Position numbers and translations under genes: made by a program | Assembly (NCBI GenBank): GCA_910577045.1 | Contig: CAJTLB010000004.1 | Span: forward strand, 62,001-126,000 | Reading direction: 5' to 3' | Length of the DNA stretch: 64,000 bases | Source of the DNA: an uncultured Lachnospiraceae bacterium | GTDB lineage: Bacteria; Bacillota; Clostridia; Lachnospirales; Lachnospiraceae | In this document: piece by piece, positions 54,113-63,796 of the stretch | Position numbering within the stretch: position 1 is the stretch's first letter | How the letters are laid out: each line of letters begins with the position of its first letter | Notes under the pieces: model-generated | The model's database searches: none | What the model saw: only the letters and a program-made list of their open reading frames with translations | What the model was told of the DNA's origin: nothing

Positions 54113-54141
54113 TTGTAAAAATAGGGGTTTTTTTGTATAAT
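54113..54141 (+). promoter_or_regulatory. Promoter of the Rpn-type gene
   Basis: TTGTAA (54113-54118), 17 bases and TATAAT (54136-54141) precede the broken gene by about 70 bases. The -10 is perfect. Confidence 0.65.
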
Positions 54142-54209
54142 TAAAATGTAGTAAGAGTAAATTATATCATATCTTTTGCCACAGATTTTTAGAAATTGAG
54201 GTGATACAT

Positions 54210-55039
54210 GTGCAGAAAGAGCTAACGTTCTCCGATATAAAGCAGACACAGAAGATCATAGCAAAACGTACCACAAAAAACAGTGTATTCCTTGACCTTT
54301 TTCAAAATAAGAGTAATCTATTAAAACTGTATCAAACACTCCACCCAGAGGACACCACAGCGACAGAAAGCTCCCTAACTGATATAACAATAGAAAATGT
54401 GCTGACTGACAATTTGTATAATGATTTAGGCTTTATTGTCAATAATAAATTAATGATCCTCGTAGAAGCACAATCTACATGGACAATGAATATTTTCAGC
54501 GCACCAGCCAAAACTATTACAAAAGCAAGAAAGTGAAAATGCCAAAGCCTGAACTTTATGTTATTTTCACAGGAAATAAAGGACAAAAACCCAATACAAT
54601 ATCTCTGTCAAAAGAATTTTTTGAGGGTGCTGAAATTGATATTGAAGTAAAAGCAAAGGTTATCTATGAAAGCAATAAAGACAACATCATTAATCAATAT
54701 ATTATTTTCTGTAAAGTTTTTAACGAACAGACAAAACAACATGGAATGACCCGGAAGGCAATTACAGAAACAATCCGTATATGCAAGGACAGAAATGTTT
54801 TAAAAGAATATTTAGCACAAAGAGAAAAGGAGGTTGTAACAATTATGATGAGTTTATTTGATGAAGAACAAATTATAAAATCCTTTATCAAAAGTGAGAG
54901 ACATGAGGAAGCTAGAGAAACAGCAGAAAGAATGATTAAAGATGGCGAAATATCACTTGAAAAAATTGCATCTTATGTACCATCTTTATCAATGGACGAA
55001 TTAAAAGAACTTGAAGCTAAAATTATGCAGTTGGCATAA
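54210..55039 (+). pseudogene. Broken Rpn/PD-(D/E)XK nuclease-type transposase gene
   Basis: Two overlapping frames make up one gene. Frame one (from GTG 54210, with GAGGTG 6 bases upstream) ends soon after the nuclease-core stretch LMILVEAQSTWTMNI. Frame two begins in the overlap and reads NYYKSKKVKMPKPELYVIFTG to the end LKELEAKIMQLA. Intact relatives have about 15 more residues between these two parts, so a deletion with a frame change has joined them. Rpn-like proteins promote recombination and often scatter through Lachnospiraceae genomes. Its strand is opposite to that of its neighbours. Its promoter and terminator (55181) are still present. Confidence 0.75.
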
Positions 55040-55180
55040 CGAAAAATCAATTTATTAACAAAATAATAACATAAACAGATATAGAACAGTGATAATAAAT
55101 ACATCTTAAATAGGCAAGTTAAATAAAAGACAAGACTATAAAGAAAAGTCTATAAATATGGAATCTTCTATGATAATAAT

Positions 55181-55212
55181 GGGCAAATGGCTTGAAAATA
55201 AGCTATTTGCCC
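55181..55212 (+). terminator. Terminator after the Rpn-type gene
   Basis: GGGCAAATGGCTT (55181-55193) pairs with AAGCTATTTGCCC (55200-55212) with one wobble and a 6-base loop, followed by TTCCTTT. Confidence 0.65.
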
Positions 55213-55324
55213 TTCCTTTACATATAAATACTCCACTCTCCATGGGTCTGTGCCCGTTTCCCTTTTGCCAACCCTTTTTAATAATATTTTAAAAATTTCT
55301 TTTTCAGACTGTTTTATCAAACTT

Positions 55325-55370
55325 AAAAAGAAAGACTTTTGAGAGCAGGCTCTTAAAAATCCTTCTTTTT
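55325..55370 (-). terminator. Terminator after spoIVB
   Basis: A long hairpin: the arm 55325-55346 pairs with 55349-55370 at 19 of 22 positions around GAGAGC-AG-GCTCTT. Both outer ends are A/T runs, so it can work in both directions. It lies about 20 bases after the spoIVB stop. Confidence 0.75.
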
Positions 55371-55388
55371 ATTCTGTTCTTTTTGTCA

Positions 55389-56666
55389 TTAATGTGATAA
55401 CATATTTTCAATAAAAATCCCATATCCCCTAGTAGAATCTTGTACAAACACATGTGTAACAGCACCTATTAATTTTCCATCTTGAATAATAGGTGATCCA
55501 CTCATTCCTTGTACAATCCCATTGGTTTTTGCAAGTAATTCTTCATCTATAATCCGAATTTCCATCCCTTTATTTAAGTTATCTGGGGAATGGTCTATTT
55601 TTACAATTCGGATTTCATAATCCTTCATAGTCCCATCAACTTTGCAGCGGACATATGCCGGCCCCATTTTTACTTCCTGGCGCAAACCAATATCCATACA
55701 TTCATAACCTGCCATTGACAGTAAATCTGTATCTGCTGTGCCAAAAATCCCTTGTGCTGTATTTTCTTCTATTTTCCCTAATACCGCGCCCTCCTGATAA
55801 TTAATAATTCCTGACAAACCGCCTGGGGAACCAGCTTCCCCTTTAATAATGGAAAGTATTTTTGCCTCATAAAGTTTTCCTTCTGAACTGTCCAGTATTA
55901 CTCCTGTATCTACGTCACTGACTCCATGCCCTAATCCGCCAAACTTCCCATCTGTTGTTACAAAAGTAAGCGTGCCAATCCCTTGTGCATCATCTCTTAC
56001 CCAGATACCCAGTTTATAATCACCTTCTCCTGTCTTTACAGGAGAAACTGCTACCCGCATCCGTTCCCCATTTCTTCTTACTGTTAAAAGAATATCCTCT
56101 CCATTTGAGGAAGCTACTGTGTGGATTAAATCATTCTTTGATGTAATGGCTATCCCATTTACTTCTTCAATATAATCCCCTGACTTTAATAGTGCATATG
56201 CTGGTTCCACAATATTCCCAGAATCATCTACCACCCTTGCTGTACCAATTACTAATATCCCATCCGTTTCCAAATAAATGCCCACTGGAAACCCACAAGG
56301 GATCACTTGTGTTTCCTCTATTACAGATACCTCAATATCCTTAATAGGAAATATCCCAAACAATTTCATGGATATTACATGTGTACCCATATCAGAGGAC
56401 TGCATTGTAAAGGAATCCCTCAAATCCAAAGTAATTGCACTTTGCGGAATATTGGACTTCCCACTGAAGGATACCTGTTTATCTTCACAGGTTATTTCAG
56501 CAGAAAGTGGAAGATGGAAATTAAACTCTTCCTGTTCATGGACAACAACATGTATTTTATCTGGTATTGCATGATTAATATAAGAATATATTACATAACC
56601 AGTATACAAAGCTGCTATAATGGCTATAATGCACAGAATTCTCCTGTACCACAGTTTTGCTTTCAT
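55389..56666 (-). CDS. spoIVB: SpoIVB sporulation serine peptidase
   Basis: About 425 residues. An N-terminal membrane segment (ILCIIAIIAALYTGYVIYSY) is followed by a PDZ domain (about 155-230, ALLKSGDYIEEVNGIAITSK) and the SpoIVB S55 peptidase domain. The nucleophilic serine is in VQGMSGSPIIQDGKLIGAV and the conserved end GAVTHVFVQDSTRGYGIFI follows. SpoIVB crosses from the forespore and signals to the mother cell to activate pro-sigma-K. The longer frame from 56717 has no site, while ATG 56666 has GGAGGAAGG. In most Clostridia and Bacilli spo0A comes next; here the gene ends at a hairpin and the Rpn relic. Confidence 0.92.
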   Translation of the reverse strand: MKAKLWYRRILCIIAIIAALYTGYVIYSYINHAIPDKIHVVVHEQEEFNFHLPLSAEITCEDKQVSFSGKSNIPQSAITLDLRDSFTMQSSDMGTHVISMKLFGIFPIKDIEVSVIEETQVIPCGFPVGIYLETDGILVIGTARVVDDSGNIVEPAYALLKSGDYIEEVNGIAITSKNDLIHTVASSNGEDILLTVRRNGERMRVAVSPVKTGEGDYKLGIWVRDDAQGIGTLTFVTTDGKFGGLGHGVSDVDTGVILDSSEGKLYEAKILSIIKGEAGSPGGLSGIINYQEGAVLGKIEENTAQGIFGTADTDLLSMAGYECMDIGLRQEVKMGPAYVRCKVDGTMKDYEIRIVKIDHSPDNLNKGMEIRIIDEELLAKTNGIVQGMSGSPIIQDGKLIGAVTHVFVQDSTRGYGIFIENMLSH

Positions 56667-56724
56667 CCTTCCTCCATTCTGCCATCTGATGGCCCATCTA
56701 ACATATAGTATACCCATAATAATG

Positions 56725-56765
56725 AAAGGACATTAAAGATGTTTTATCCATCCTGAATGTCCTTT
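56725..56765 (-). terminator. Hairpin between recN and spoIVB
   Basis: AAAGGACATT (56725-56734) pairs perfectly with AATGTCCTTT (56756-56765). It lies downstream of recN on the minus strand and upstream of the spoIVB start, so spoIVB probably has its own promoter. The following T tract is short. Confidence 0.55.
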
Positions 56766-56800
56766 TTAGTATGTGAGGAAAAATGAAATTCACACTAGTA

Positions 56801-58480
56801 TTATTTTGTTCTTTTTGCCAATTCCTTCATTTCTCTGGCACTGTTTAAAACAGTATCTGTAATTTGTGCCCCGCCGACAATTCTTGCCAGCTCTTCTATG
56901 CTTTCTTCTTCTCCAAGTTCCCTAATTTTAGTAACTGTCCTATCATCAACCACTCTTTTTTCAATTAAATAATGGCTATCTGCCATACAGGCAATCTGTG
57001 CTAAATGCGTAATGCAAAGAACTTGGCAAGATTTTGCAATCTGTGTTAATTTTCCTGCTACCATTTGTGCTGTTATCCCACTAATCCCTGTATCAATTTC
57101 ATCAAAAATTAATGTTTCCACCCCTTCTTCTCCTGAAAGGATTGTTTTAATAGCAAGCATTATACGAGATAATTCACCACCTGATGCAATTTTCCCAAGT
57201 GGTTTTATAGACTCACCCGGATTTGTGGAAATTAAAAATTCTATACTATCATAACCATTTTTTGTTGGCCTTTCCAATTGTTCAAATGAAATCTCAAACT
57301 GGACTTGCAAAAAATTTAATTCAGAAAGTGCCTGCTTAATCTTTTCTTCTAAATTTTTTGCTGCCTGTTTCCGTATTTCAGATACTTCAAGGCAAAAGCT
57401 TATCACTTCTTTTTCTTGTTCTTTTAATGCTTGTTCTGCCTGCTCTTTTTCTTCTTCATAATCCTTAAGGAACTTTAACCGTTCTTCTTTTTCTTGGCAA
57501 TATGCAAGCACATCTGGAATTGTAGCACCATATTTCTCTTCTAAATGATGGATTACATTTAGCCGTTCTTGCGTCTTTTGGAACTCCTCCCCATCAAATT
57601 CCAAATCCTGCATATAAACAGATAATTCCCTAGAAGTATCACTTAACATAGAATCAATATCTTCTAATTGGTTTAGAATACCCGAAATTGCTTCATCATA
57701 TTCCGATACAGCCGTTAATTCCCTAACAGCATGGCCAATCTGTTCTCCAGCACTGGATGCTCTGTCACTGCTAATATACTCATGCACATGGCTAACTGCT
57801 TCCATAATCCGTTTACTATTTGAGGCTTTTTTAAACCATGCCATTAACGTTTCTTCTTCGGCTTCTTCTAATTTTGCTTCTTCAATTTCTTGGATCTCAA
57901 ATTCTAAGAACGAACATTCCCTTAACCGCTGTTCTTCATCAAGAGAAAATTCCTTTAAACGGTTTTTGCCTTTTATATATTCTTCATAAGAAGCTTCTAG
58001 CTTTATTTTTGCCTTTTCTAAAGTTTTTCCCGCAAATTCATCTACAATTTCCAAATGTTTTGCTTTATCTAATAATGATTGATGCTCATGCTGCCCGTGG
58101 ATGTCTAACAAAAGCCCTGTAATCTGCTTTAATTCCGCAGCCGATACTGTTTCTCCATTTACTTTACTAATACTTCTTCCTTGTAACAGTTTCCTAGAAA
58201 TCAGTACTTCTCCTTCTGACTCAAAAATTACATCCATTTCTTTCAACTTCTGTAAAATTGTCTTATTTTCCACATAAAACAACAGCTCTACTAAGGCATA
58301 TTCTTCATCTTTCCGAATAATATCTTTATCTGCTTTCTTTCCTAGTGCTAGATTTACTGATCCTAACAATAGAGACTTTCCAGCCCCAGTCTCCCCAGTT
58401 AAAATATTTAATCCTTTTTTAAATTCCACTCCGGTTTCATCAATTAATGCCAGGTTCTTTACATATAGACCTCGTAACAT
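56801..58480 (-). CDS. recN: DNA repair protein RecN
   Basis: Protein of 559 residues, the usual RecN length, an SMC-like ATPase acting early in double-strand break repair. The Walker A is NILTGETGAGKSLLLGSV (about 25-42). Long coiled-coil arms occupy about 150-370. The signature LGKIASGGELSRIMLAI and Walker B TLIFDEIDTGISG are in the C-terminal part, and VLCITHLAQIACMAD follows. It is flanked by argR and spoIVB as in many Clostridia. Confidence 0.96.
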   Translation of the reverse strand: MLRGLYVKNLALIDETGVEFKKGLNILTGETGAGKSLLLGSVNLALGKKADKDIIRKDEEYALVELLFYVENKTILQKLKEMDVIFESEGEVLISRKLLQGRSISKVNGETVSAAELKQITGLLLDIHGQHEHQSLLDKAKHLEIVDEFAGKTLEKAKIKLEASYEEYIKGKNRLKEFSLDEEQRLRECSFLEFEIQEIEEAKLEEAEEETLMAWFKKASNSKRIMEAVSHVHEYISSDRASSAGEQIGHAVRELTAVSEYDEAISGILNQLEDIDSMLSDTSRELSVYMQDLEFDGEEFQKTQERLNVIHHLEEKYGATIPDVLAYCQEKEERLKFLKDYEEEKEQAEQALKEQEKEVISFCLEVSEIRKQAAKNLEEKIKQALSELNFLQVQFEISFEQLERPTKNGYDSIEFLISTNPGESIKPLGKIASGGELSRIMLAIKTILSGEEGVETLIFDEIDTGISGITAQMVAGKLTQIAKSCQVLCITHLAQIACMADSHYLIEKRVVDDRTVTKIRELGEEESIEELARIVGGAQITDTVLNSAREMKELAKRTK

Positions 58481-58532
58481 AAGTAACTCCCTTCCTGCTC
58501 TCTCCCAGAATATTTGTTACAATTCAGCCATT

Positions 58533-58988
58533 TTACTTTTGAATCATTAATCTTCTTATTCTATCCATTACATGAAGTGTATCATCCTTTGTGCGGATCG
58601 CTGCCATTATAGTGTCATCTCCAGCGATACAGCCAACCACTTCCTTCCATTGCATAGAATCTAACGCCGCAGCAACTGCCATTGCCATACCAGACACTGT
58701 TTTAATTACCAAAATATTTTCTGCCCTGTCAATTGATACAAACCCCTCCCGTAATACGCGTAAATATTTATCGTTCATTTCCCCGTCAGAGCCTTGTACC
58801 AAAATATACTTCTGCCTGCCATCATCAAAGCTCATCTTTGTCAGCTTCATCTCCCGTATATCCCTAGAAACTGTTGCCTGTGTTACATGGAACCCTTCCA
58901 ATGTCAGCCTGTCTGCGAGCTCTTCCTGTGTTTCAATATCATATTTATTAATTAACTCAATGATTTTACCTTGCCTGGCTACTTTCAT
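58533..58988 (-). CDS. argR: Arginine repressor ArgR
   Basis: About 151 residues, normal for ArgR. The N-terminal winged helix contains DIETQEELADRLTLEG and VTQATVSRDIREMKLTK, the DNA-binding signature. The C-terminal part with GCIAGDDTIMAAIRT forms the arginine-binding hexamer domain. It controls arginine synthesis and breakdown genes. An ATG at 59015 exists, but ATG 58988 has GGGGAGGA upstream and gives the standard N-terminus MKVARQGKIIEL. It begins 13 bases after nadK. Confidence 0.95.
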   Translation of the reverse strand: MKVARQGKIIELINKYDIETQEELADRLTLEGFHVTQATVSRDIREMKLTKMSFDDGRQKYILVQGSDGEMNDKYLRVLREGFVSIDRAENILVIKTVSGMAMAVAAALDSMQWKEVVGCIAGDDTIMAAIRTKDDTLHVMDRIRRLMIQK

Positions 58989-59001
58989 CCATTTTCCTCC
59001 C

Positions 59002-59877
59002 CTATACATTTCCACTCATTTTCTTCCTTAATATTTCTAAAAAGCTTATTTTATTTAATTTAATAATACGGGCATATTTCGTAGAACGGCAAATTTCAAT
59101 ACTATCCTGCTCATATGCCTTTTGTGAATTATCCCCATCAAAAGAAACCATGCGTTCTTCCTTATGTCCACTCCTATCCTTACACAATTCTATTGTTATT
59201 TTATCTTCTGCTGACAAAATAATACTTCTATTATTAATGGTATGCGGGCAGATTGGAGTAATTAAAAGAAGTTCCGCATTAGGTGAAATAATTGGCCCGC
59301 CTGCCGACATATTATAAGCAGTTGAACCTGTTGGCGTAGAGATAATCATTCCATCTGCCGCGTATAAGCTTAAAAACTCCCCATTTACATACAATTTAAA
59401 ATCAATTACCCTAAGTACCCCACTCCTGCTAATTACAATATCATTTAACGCCACATCTTTTTTTATTACTGTCCCATTCCGCATTAATGTCCCTTCCAAC
59501 ATCATGCGTTGTTCTAATGTGTATTTATCTTCCATTAATTGATCCAAAGCAGACAATATATGTTGTTTTTCTACACCCGCAAGATAGCCAAGAGTCCCTA
59601 AATTGACCCCTAATAACGGAATATCTTTTCCTGATAAGTCCCTTGCAGCTTGGATTAATGTCCCATCACCACCAAGCACCAATATACACTCTGTATCCTC
59701 TTCAATTTGCACAGGATCTGTATATCGATAAACTTTATTTTTTTGTTCTATATCCTGGTTACTGCGATCCAGTATTTTACAAGATTTCCCATAAGCTTCC
59801 AAATACGCTTTAATTTCCTTACTTACAAGAAAATCCTTATCCTTTTCCACATTGGCAATAATGCAGTATTTCTCCAT
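59002..59877 (-). CDS. nadK: NAD kinase
   Basis: About 291 residues, normal for NadK (PpnK), which phosphorylates NAD to NADP using ATP or polyphosphate. The key motifs are ILVLGGDGTLIQAARDL (about 57-73, GGDG), LGVNLGTLGYLAG and the conserved STPTGSTAYNMSAGGPI. The chosen ATG at 59877 has GAGGGGG upstream; the longer frame from 59901 lacks a site. It lies between tlyA and argR, a typical Clostridia order. Confidence 0.94.
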   Translation of the reverse strand: MEKYCIIANVEKDKDFLVSKEIKAYLEAYGKSCKILDRSNQDIEQKNKVYRYTDPVQIEEDTECILVLGGDGTLIQAARDLSGKDIPLLGVNLGTLGYLAGVEKQHILSALDQLMEDKYTLEQRMMLEGTLMRNGTVIKKDVALNDIVISRSGVLRVIDFKLYVNGEFLSLYAADGMIISTPTGSTAYNMSAGGPIISPNAELLLITPICPHTINNRSIILSAEDKITIELCKDRSGHKEERMVSFDGDNSQKAYEQDSIEICRSTKYARIIKLNKISFLEILRKKMSGNV

Positions 59878-59909
59878 TGTCCCCCTCATTTTGCCGCACA
59901 AAACTTCCC

Positions 59910-60713
59910 TTAATTTAGGGCTTGATGTGCCTTTTTTACAACCTCTTCTATTTGTATTCCAGGCAGTATTATTCCTCTATCTATTTGGTTTTCTATATGC
60001 AAAAGATATTCAATATTCCCCTCTGGCCCTTTTACTGGAGAAAAATCCAAATGAAGTAAACCAAACCCAATTTCTTTCGCATACTGCATAACCTCAAAAA
60101 TCACTTTTTTGTGGATAATTGGCTCCCGGACTACTCCTTTTTTCCCTACCTGTGCTTTTCCTGCTTCAAACTGCGGCTTAATTAAACATACAGCCTGCGC
60201 TGTTTCTGCTAATAATGTTTTTACTGGCAGAAGCACTTTTGTAAGAGAAATAAAAGATACATCAATAGACACAAAATCTATTTTTTCTTTTATTTCTTTT
60301 TCTGTTAGATAACGGATATTTGTTTTTTCCATACAAATTACCCGCTTATCCATTAAAAGCTTCTCTGCAAGCTGCCCATGCCCTACATCAACAGCATATA
60401 CTTTAGCTGCCCCATTTTGGAGCATACAGTCAGTAAACCCTCCTGTAGAAGCACCTACATCCATACAAGCTTTATTCGAAAGATCTAACCTAAACTCCTC
60501 TACCGCTTTTTCTAATTTTAAACCTCCACGGCTTACATAACGAAGTGTATTCCCCCGGATCTCTATAGAAGCCATCTCTTCTACTTTTGTTTTTGCTTTC
60601 TCTTCCTTTTTTCCATCTACAAACACACTTCCTGATAAAATAACTGTTTTTGCCTTTTCCCTAGACTCTACTAAATTTCTTTTTACCAGAAGCACATCCA
60701 GGCGTTCTTTCAT
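59910..60713 (-). CDS. tlyA: TlyA-family rRNA 2'-O-methyltransferase
   Basis: Protein of 267 residues. An N-terminal S4 domain (ERLDVLLVKRNLVESREKAK) precedes an FtsJ/RrmJ-like methyltransferase with the SAM motif CMDVGASTGGFTDCML (about 86-101) and VYAVDVGHGQLAEKL. The family methylates ribosomal RNA (TlyA acts on 16S and 23S in mycobacteria); older annotations call it hemolysin A. It is 17 bases after dxs, in the same operon. Confidence 0.92.
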   Translation of the reverse strand: MKERLDVLLVKRNLVESREKAKTVILSGSVFVDGKKEEKAKTKVEEMASIEIRGNTLRYVSRGGLKLEKAVEEFRLDLSNKACMDVGASTGGFTDCMLQNGAAKVYAVDVGHGQLAEKLLMDKRVICMEKTNIRYLTEKEIKEKIDFVSIDVSFISLTKVLLPVKTLLAETAQAVCLIKPQFEAGKAQVGKKGVVREPIIHKKVIFEVMQYAKEIGFGLLHLDFSPVKGPEGNIEYLLHIENQIDRGIILPGIQIEEVVKKAHQALN

Positions 60714-60730
60714 TTACTTTTCTCCATTCT

Positions 60731-62620
60731 TTATGCCAATCCCTTCTGGCTTCCGTTCTTTTCTTCTAAATATTTCTTAATTTTGTTCTCTATTGACATT
60801 GCGTCAATCCCTGCTTCTTTTTTTAACAAATCTACATTCCCATGTTCCATATATACATTTGGCAATGCTACATTCATTACCCGGACAGGAAGCTCATTCT
60901 CTTCTACATATCTTGTTACTTTTATGCCATAACCGCCATTCAATACATTTTCTTCCATAGTAACAAATAACTCGTGGTCTTTTGATAATTCATCTAAACA
61001 TCCTTGATCTACAGGCAATACAAAACGTACATTTACTAATGTTACACAATACCCTGCTGCCTTTAACCGTTCCCGTACTTCTAATGCAGTCCTTACCATA
61101 CTTCCCACCGCTAATAATACAATACTGCGTTCCTTATAAAGAACCTGGCTTTTGCCAAACTCAATAACCGACCTCATTTCTTTAAGCCCATCCCATGCTG
61201 TCCCCCTAGGATAACGGATAGCAAGGGGGGCGTTAAATTCCATTGCAAATTTAAGCACATCTGTTAGCTCATATCGGTTCATAGGGGCAAAAATATTCAT
61301 ATTGGGGATATTGGACAAATAAGATAAATCAAAAATTCCTTGGTGGGTTTCTCCATCGCTTCCCACAACGCCTGACCGATCTACGGCAAACAATACAGGA
61401 AGATTTTGGATACAGACATCATGGATAATCTGGTCATACGCACGCTGCAAAAAGGAAGAATATATTGCTACTACCGGTTTCATGCCTGCCGCTGCCATGC
61501 CCGCTGCAAAAGTGACTGCATGTTCTTCTGCAATGCCCACGTCAAAAAACCTATTTGGGTATTTCTCCCGGAATTTTTTTAAGCCTGTCCCATCTGGCAT
61601 GGCAGCAGTAATTGCTACTAATTCCTTATATTTCTCCCCTAACCGCACAATGGCAGAGGCAAAAATATCTGTATAATTTGGTTCTGTTTTCTTTTTTAAT
61701 GGAAGCCCTGTTTCGACTGAAAATGGATCTACGCCATGGAAGCGGGACGGATGCTTTTCGGCTGGTAAATATCCTTTTCCTTTCTTTGTCAAGACATGTA
61801 CTAACACAGCATGATCCAGCTTTTTTGCCTCTTTTAAGACCTTTGTAAGCTTTGTAATATCATGCCCATCTACTGGGCCTAAATACGTAATGCCCATGTC
61901 CTCAAATAACATTCCTGGTATTAATAATTGTTTGATCCCACTTTTTGTTTTACGGATTCTTTCTATCATCCGATCCCCATATACAGGAATCCTTTTTAAC
62001 CCATTCATCACGCCCGATTTTAATTCATTATAGATTTCCCCTGTCCGTAAGCTGTCTAAATAACTAGACATCCCGCCTACATTCCTAGAAATAGACATTT
62101 CATTATCGTTTAAAATAATAATAAAATTCCGCTTACACTGGGAGGCATTATTTAATGCCTCATATGCCATGCCACCAGTTAATGCCCCATCTCCAATTAC
62201 AGAAATAATGGTATTTTCCTTTCCTTGGATACGGTTTGCTTCCACATACCCAAGCCCTGCTGATATTGATGTGGAACTATGCCCTGTATCAAAAGCATCA
62301 CAATTGCTTTCCCTGCGTTTTGGGAACCCACTAATGCCTCCATAACGGCGCAGCTCATCAAAACCATCTCTCCGCCCTGTCAATAATTTGTGTGTATAAG
62401 ACTGATGCCCTACATCCCAGATAATTTTATCCTCTGGCAAATTTAATACCAAATGCATTGCCATAGTAAGTTCTACTACTCCTAAATTAGACGCTAAATG
62501 GCCGCCTGACACACTAATTTTATGGATTAAAAAATCACGGATTTCCTGTGCTAATGCTGTATAATCCTCTTCGGACAATTTTTTTATATCATTTGCCTGA
62601 TTAATCAAATCTAAAAGCAT
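60731..62620 (-). CDS. dxs: 1-deoxy-D-xylulose-5-phosphate synthase
   Basis: Protein of 629 residues, normal length. It condenses pyruvate and glyceraldehyde-3-phosphate with thiamine diphosphate, the first step of the MEP isoprenoid pathway. The ThDP motif is ISVIGDGALTGGMAYEALNN (about 147-166); HSSTSISAGLGYVEA and VGIAEEHAVTFAAGMA (E near 373) are also present. Its start lies 3 bases from the ispA stop, so the two are co-translated. Confidence 0.97.
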   Translation of the reverse strand: MLLDLINQANDIKKLSEEDYTALAQEIRDFLIHKISVSGGHLASNLGVVELTMAMHLVLNLPEDKIIWDVGHQSYTHKLLTGRRDGFDELRRYGGISGFPKRRESNCDAFDTGHSSTSISAGLGYVEANRIQGKENTIISVIGDGALTGGMAYEALNNASQCKRNFIIILNDNEMSISRNVGGMSSYLDSLRTGEIYNELKSGVMNGLKRIPVYGDRMIERIRKTKSGIKQLLIPGMLFEDMGITYLGPVDGHDITKLTKVLKEAKKLDHAVLVHVLTKKGKGYLPAEKHPSRFHGVDPFSVETGLPLKKKTEPNYTDIFASAIVRLGEKYKELVAITAAMPDGTGLKKFREKYPNRFFDVGIAEEHAVTFAAGMAAAGMKPVVAIYSSFLQRAYDQIIHDVCIQNLPVLFAVDRSGVVGSDGETHQGIFDLSYLSNIPNMNIFAPMNRYELTDVLKFAMEFNAPLAIRYPRGTAWDGLKEMRSVIEFGKSQVLYKERSIVLLAVGSMVRTALEVRERLKAAGYCVTLVNVRFVLPVDQGCLDELSKDHELFVTMEENVLNGGYGIKVTRYVEENELPVRVMNVALPNVYMEHGNVDLLKKEAGIDAMSIENKIKKYLEEKNGSQKGLA

Positions 62621-62623
62621 CTA

Positions 62624-63556
62624 TTATTTCTCCCTGTATATCAGCCAGTTAATAAGCTCTAACAGAAAACCATCATAGCAGCTATTCTCCTTTGAAAGTG
62701 CTTTTAAGCCTCGATTTGCTTCCTCTGAATTATATGCTACTAACCGCCTACATTCTTCTAATCCTTTCCATGTCACATATGTTGTCTTCTGGTTTTTCTC
62801 ATCACTAAATACTGGTTTTCCTAATATCTGTGTAGTACTAGTGACATCCAGAATATCGTCTTGTATTTGAAAAGCAAGCCCTATTTTACTTGCAATATCT
62901 TCTATTTTTTGTACCTCTTTTTCTGATGCGCCAGCAAGCACTGCACCAGCCATCATAGAAGCCTCTATTAAAGCCCCTGTTTTTAAATGGTAAATAAAAT
63001 TTAATTTTTCCTGTGTCAACGGTTCTTGTTTTTCTGTGGCTTCCACATCTACCGATTGTCCGCCCACCATACCATAAATACCTGCTTTTTCTGCAATTAA
63101 TCTTTGTACAACAAGGATTTTCTCTAAGCAAATACTATATTGTTCCTTTGGCCCCTGCTTTGCTATATCTACTGCCTTTGCCATTGTTTCAAACGCATAA
63201 TTTAATAGTGCATCACCCGCCAAAATCCCCATTGCATGTCCAAACTCAACATGTGTCGTCCGTTTTCCCCTACGAAATTCATCATTATCCATTGCAGGCA
63301 AATCATCATGAACCAGCGAATATGTGTGTATCATTTCTATTGCTGCCATAAATGGCTCTACTATTTTCCCATTTCCCCCAAAGAAATGGTATGTTTCTAA
63401 AAGCAACATAGGTCGAAGGCGTTTCCCCCCTGCTAAAAGACTATACTGTACTGCCTCTATTACTGTTTTCTGGAATCCTCTCTTTTCTGGAAGATATGAT
63501 ATAAGAATGGATTCAACCTCTTTTGTCCGTTTCTCAAGATTATCTTCAAAACTCAT
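62624..63556 (-). CDS. ispA: Geranyl/farnesyl diphosphate synthase
   Basis: Protein of 310 residues, slightly longer than the typical 290-300. Both aspartate-rich motifs are present: VHDDLPAMDNDE (about 88-99) and QIQDDILDVTS (about 227-237). It builds the C10-C15 prenyl diphosphates used for undecaprenyl phosphate, the carrier for wall and capsule glycans. Its start overlaps xseB by 11 bases. Confidence 0.95.
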   Translation of the reverse strand: MSFEDNLEKRTKEVESILISYLPEKRGFQKTVIEAVQYSLLAGGKRLRPMLLLETYHFFGGNGKIVEPFMAAIEMIHTYSLVHDDLPAMDNDEFRRGKRTTHVEFGHAMGILAGDALLNYAFETMAKAVDIAKQGPKEQYSICLEKILVVQRLIAEKAGIYGMVGGQSVDVEATEKQEPLTQEKLNFIYHLKTGALIEASMMAGAVLAGASEKEVQKIEDIASKIGLAFQIQDDILDVTSTTQILGKPVFSDEKNQKTTYVTWKGLEECRRLVAYNSEEANRGLKALSKENSCYDGFLLELINWLIYREK

Positions 63557-63779
63557 CTTTCTCCGCTTCCTCGCCTGACTTATTTAGTATCCTAATTTCC
63601 TGTTCCACATAATCGATTCTTTCATTACATTGTTTTACTAAAGAAATCCCTTCCTGGTACAATGTAAACGCATCATCTAAGCTAATATTCTCTTCCTCCA
63701 TACGGGCAAGCACCTCGTCTATATGGGAGAATAATTCCTCTAGCCCTTCCTTCTTTTCTTCCTCTTTCTTTTTTCTCAT
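63546..63779 (-). CDS. xseB: Exodeoxyribonuclease VII small subunit
   Basis: Protein of 77 residues, normal for XseB. The core LEELFSHIDEVLARMEEENI and LDDAFTLYQEGISLVKQCNE match the helical family. It binds several copies to XseA to form exonuclease VII. Start has GAGG upstream. The 93 bases between it and xseA are filled by a 17-bp tandem repeat. Confidence 0.94.
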   Translation of the reverse strand: MRKKKEEEKKEGLEELFSHIDEVLARMEEENISLDDAFTLYQEGISLVKQCNERIDYVEQEIRILNKSGEEAEKDEF

Positions 63780-63796
63780 CTTAACCTCTACATCAA

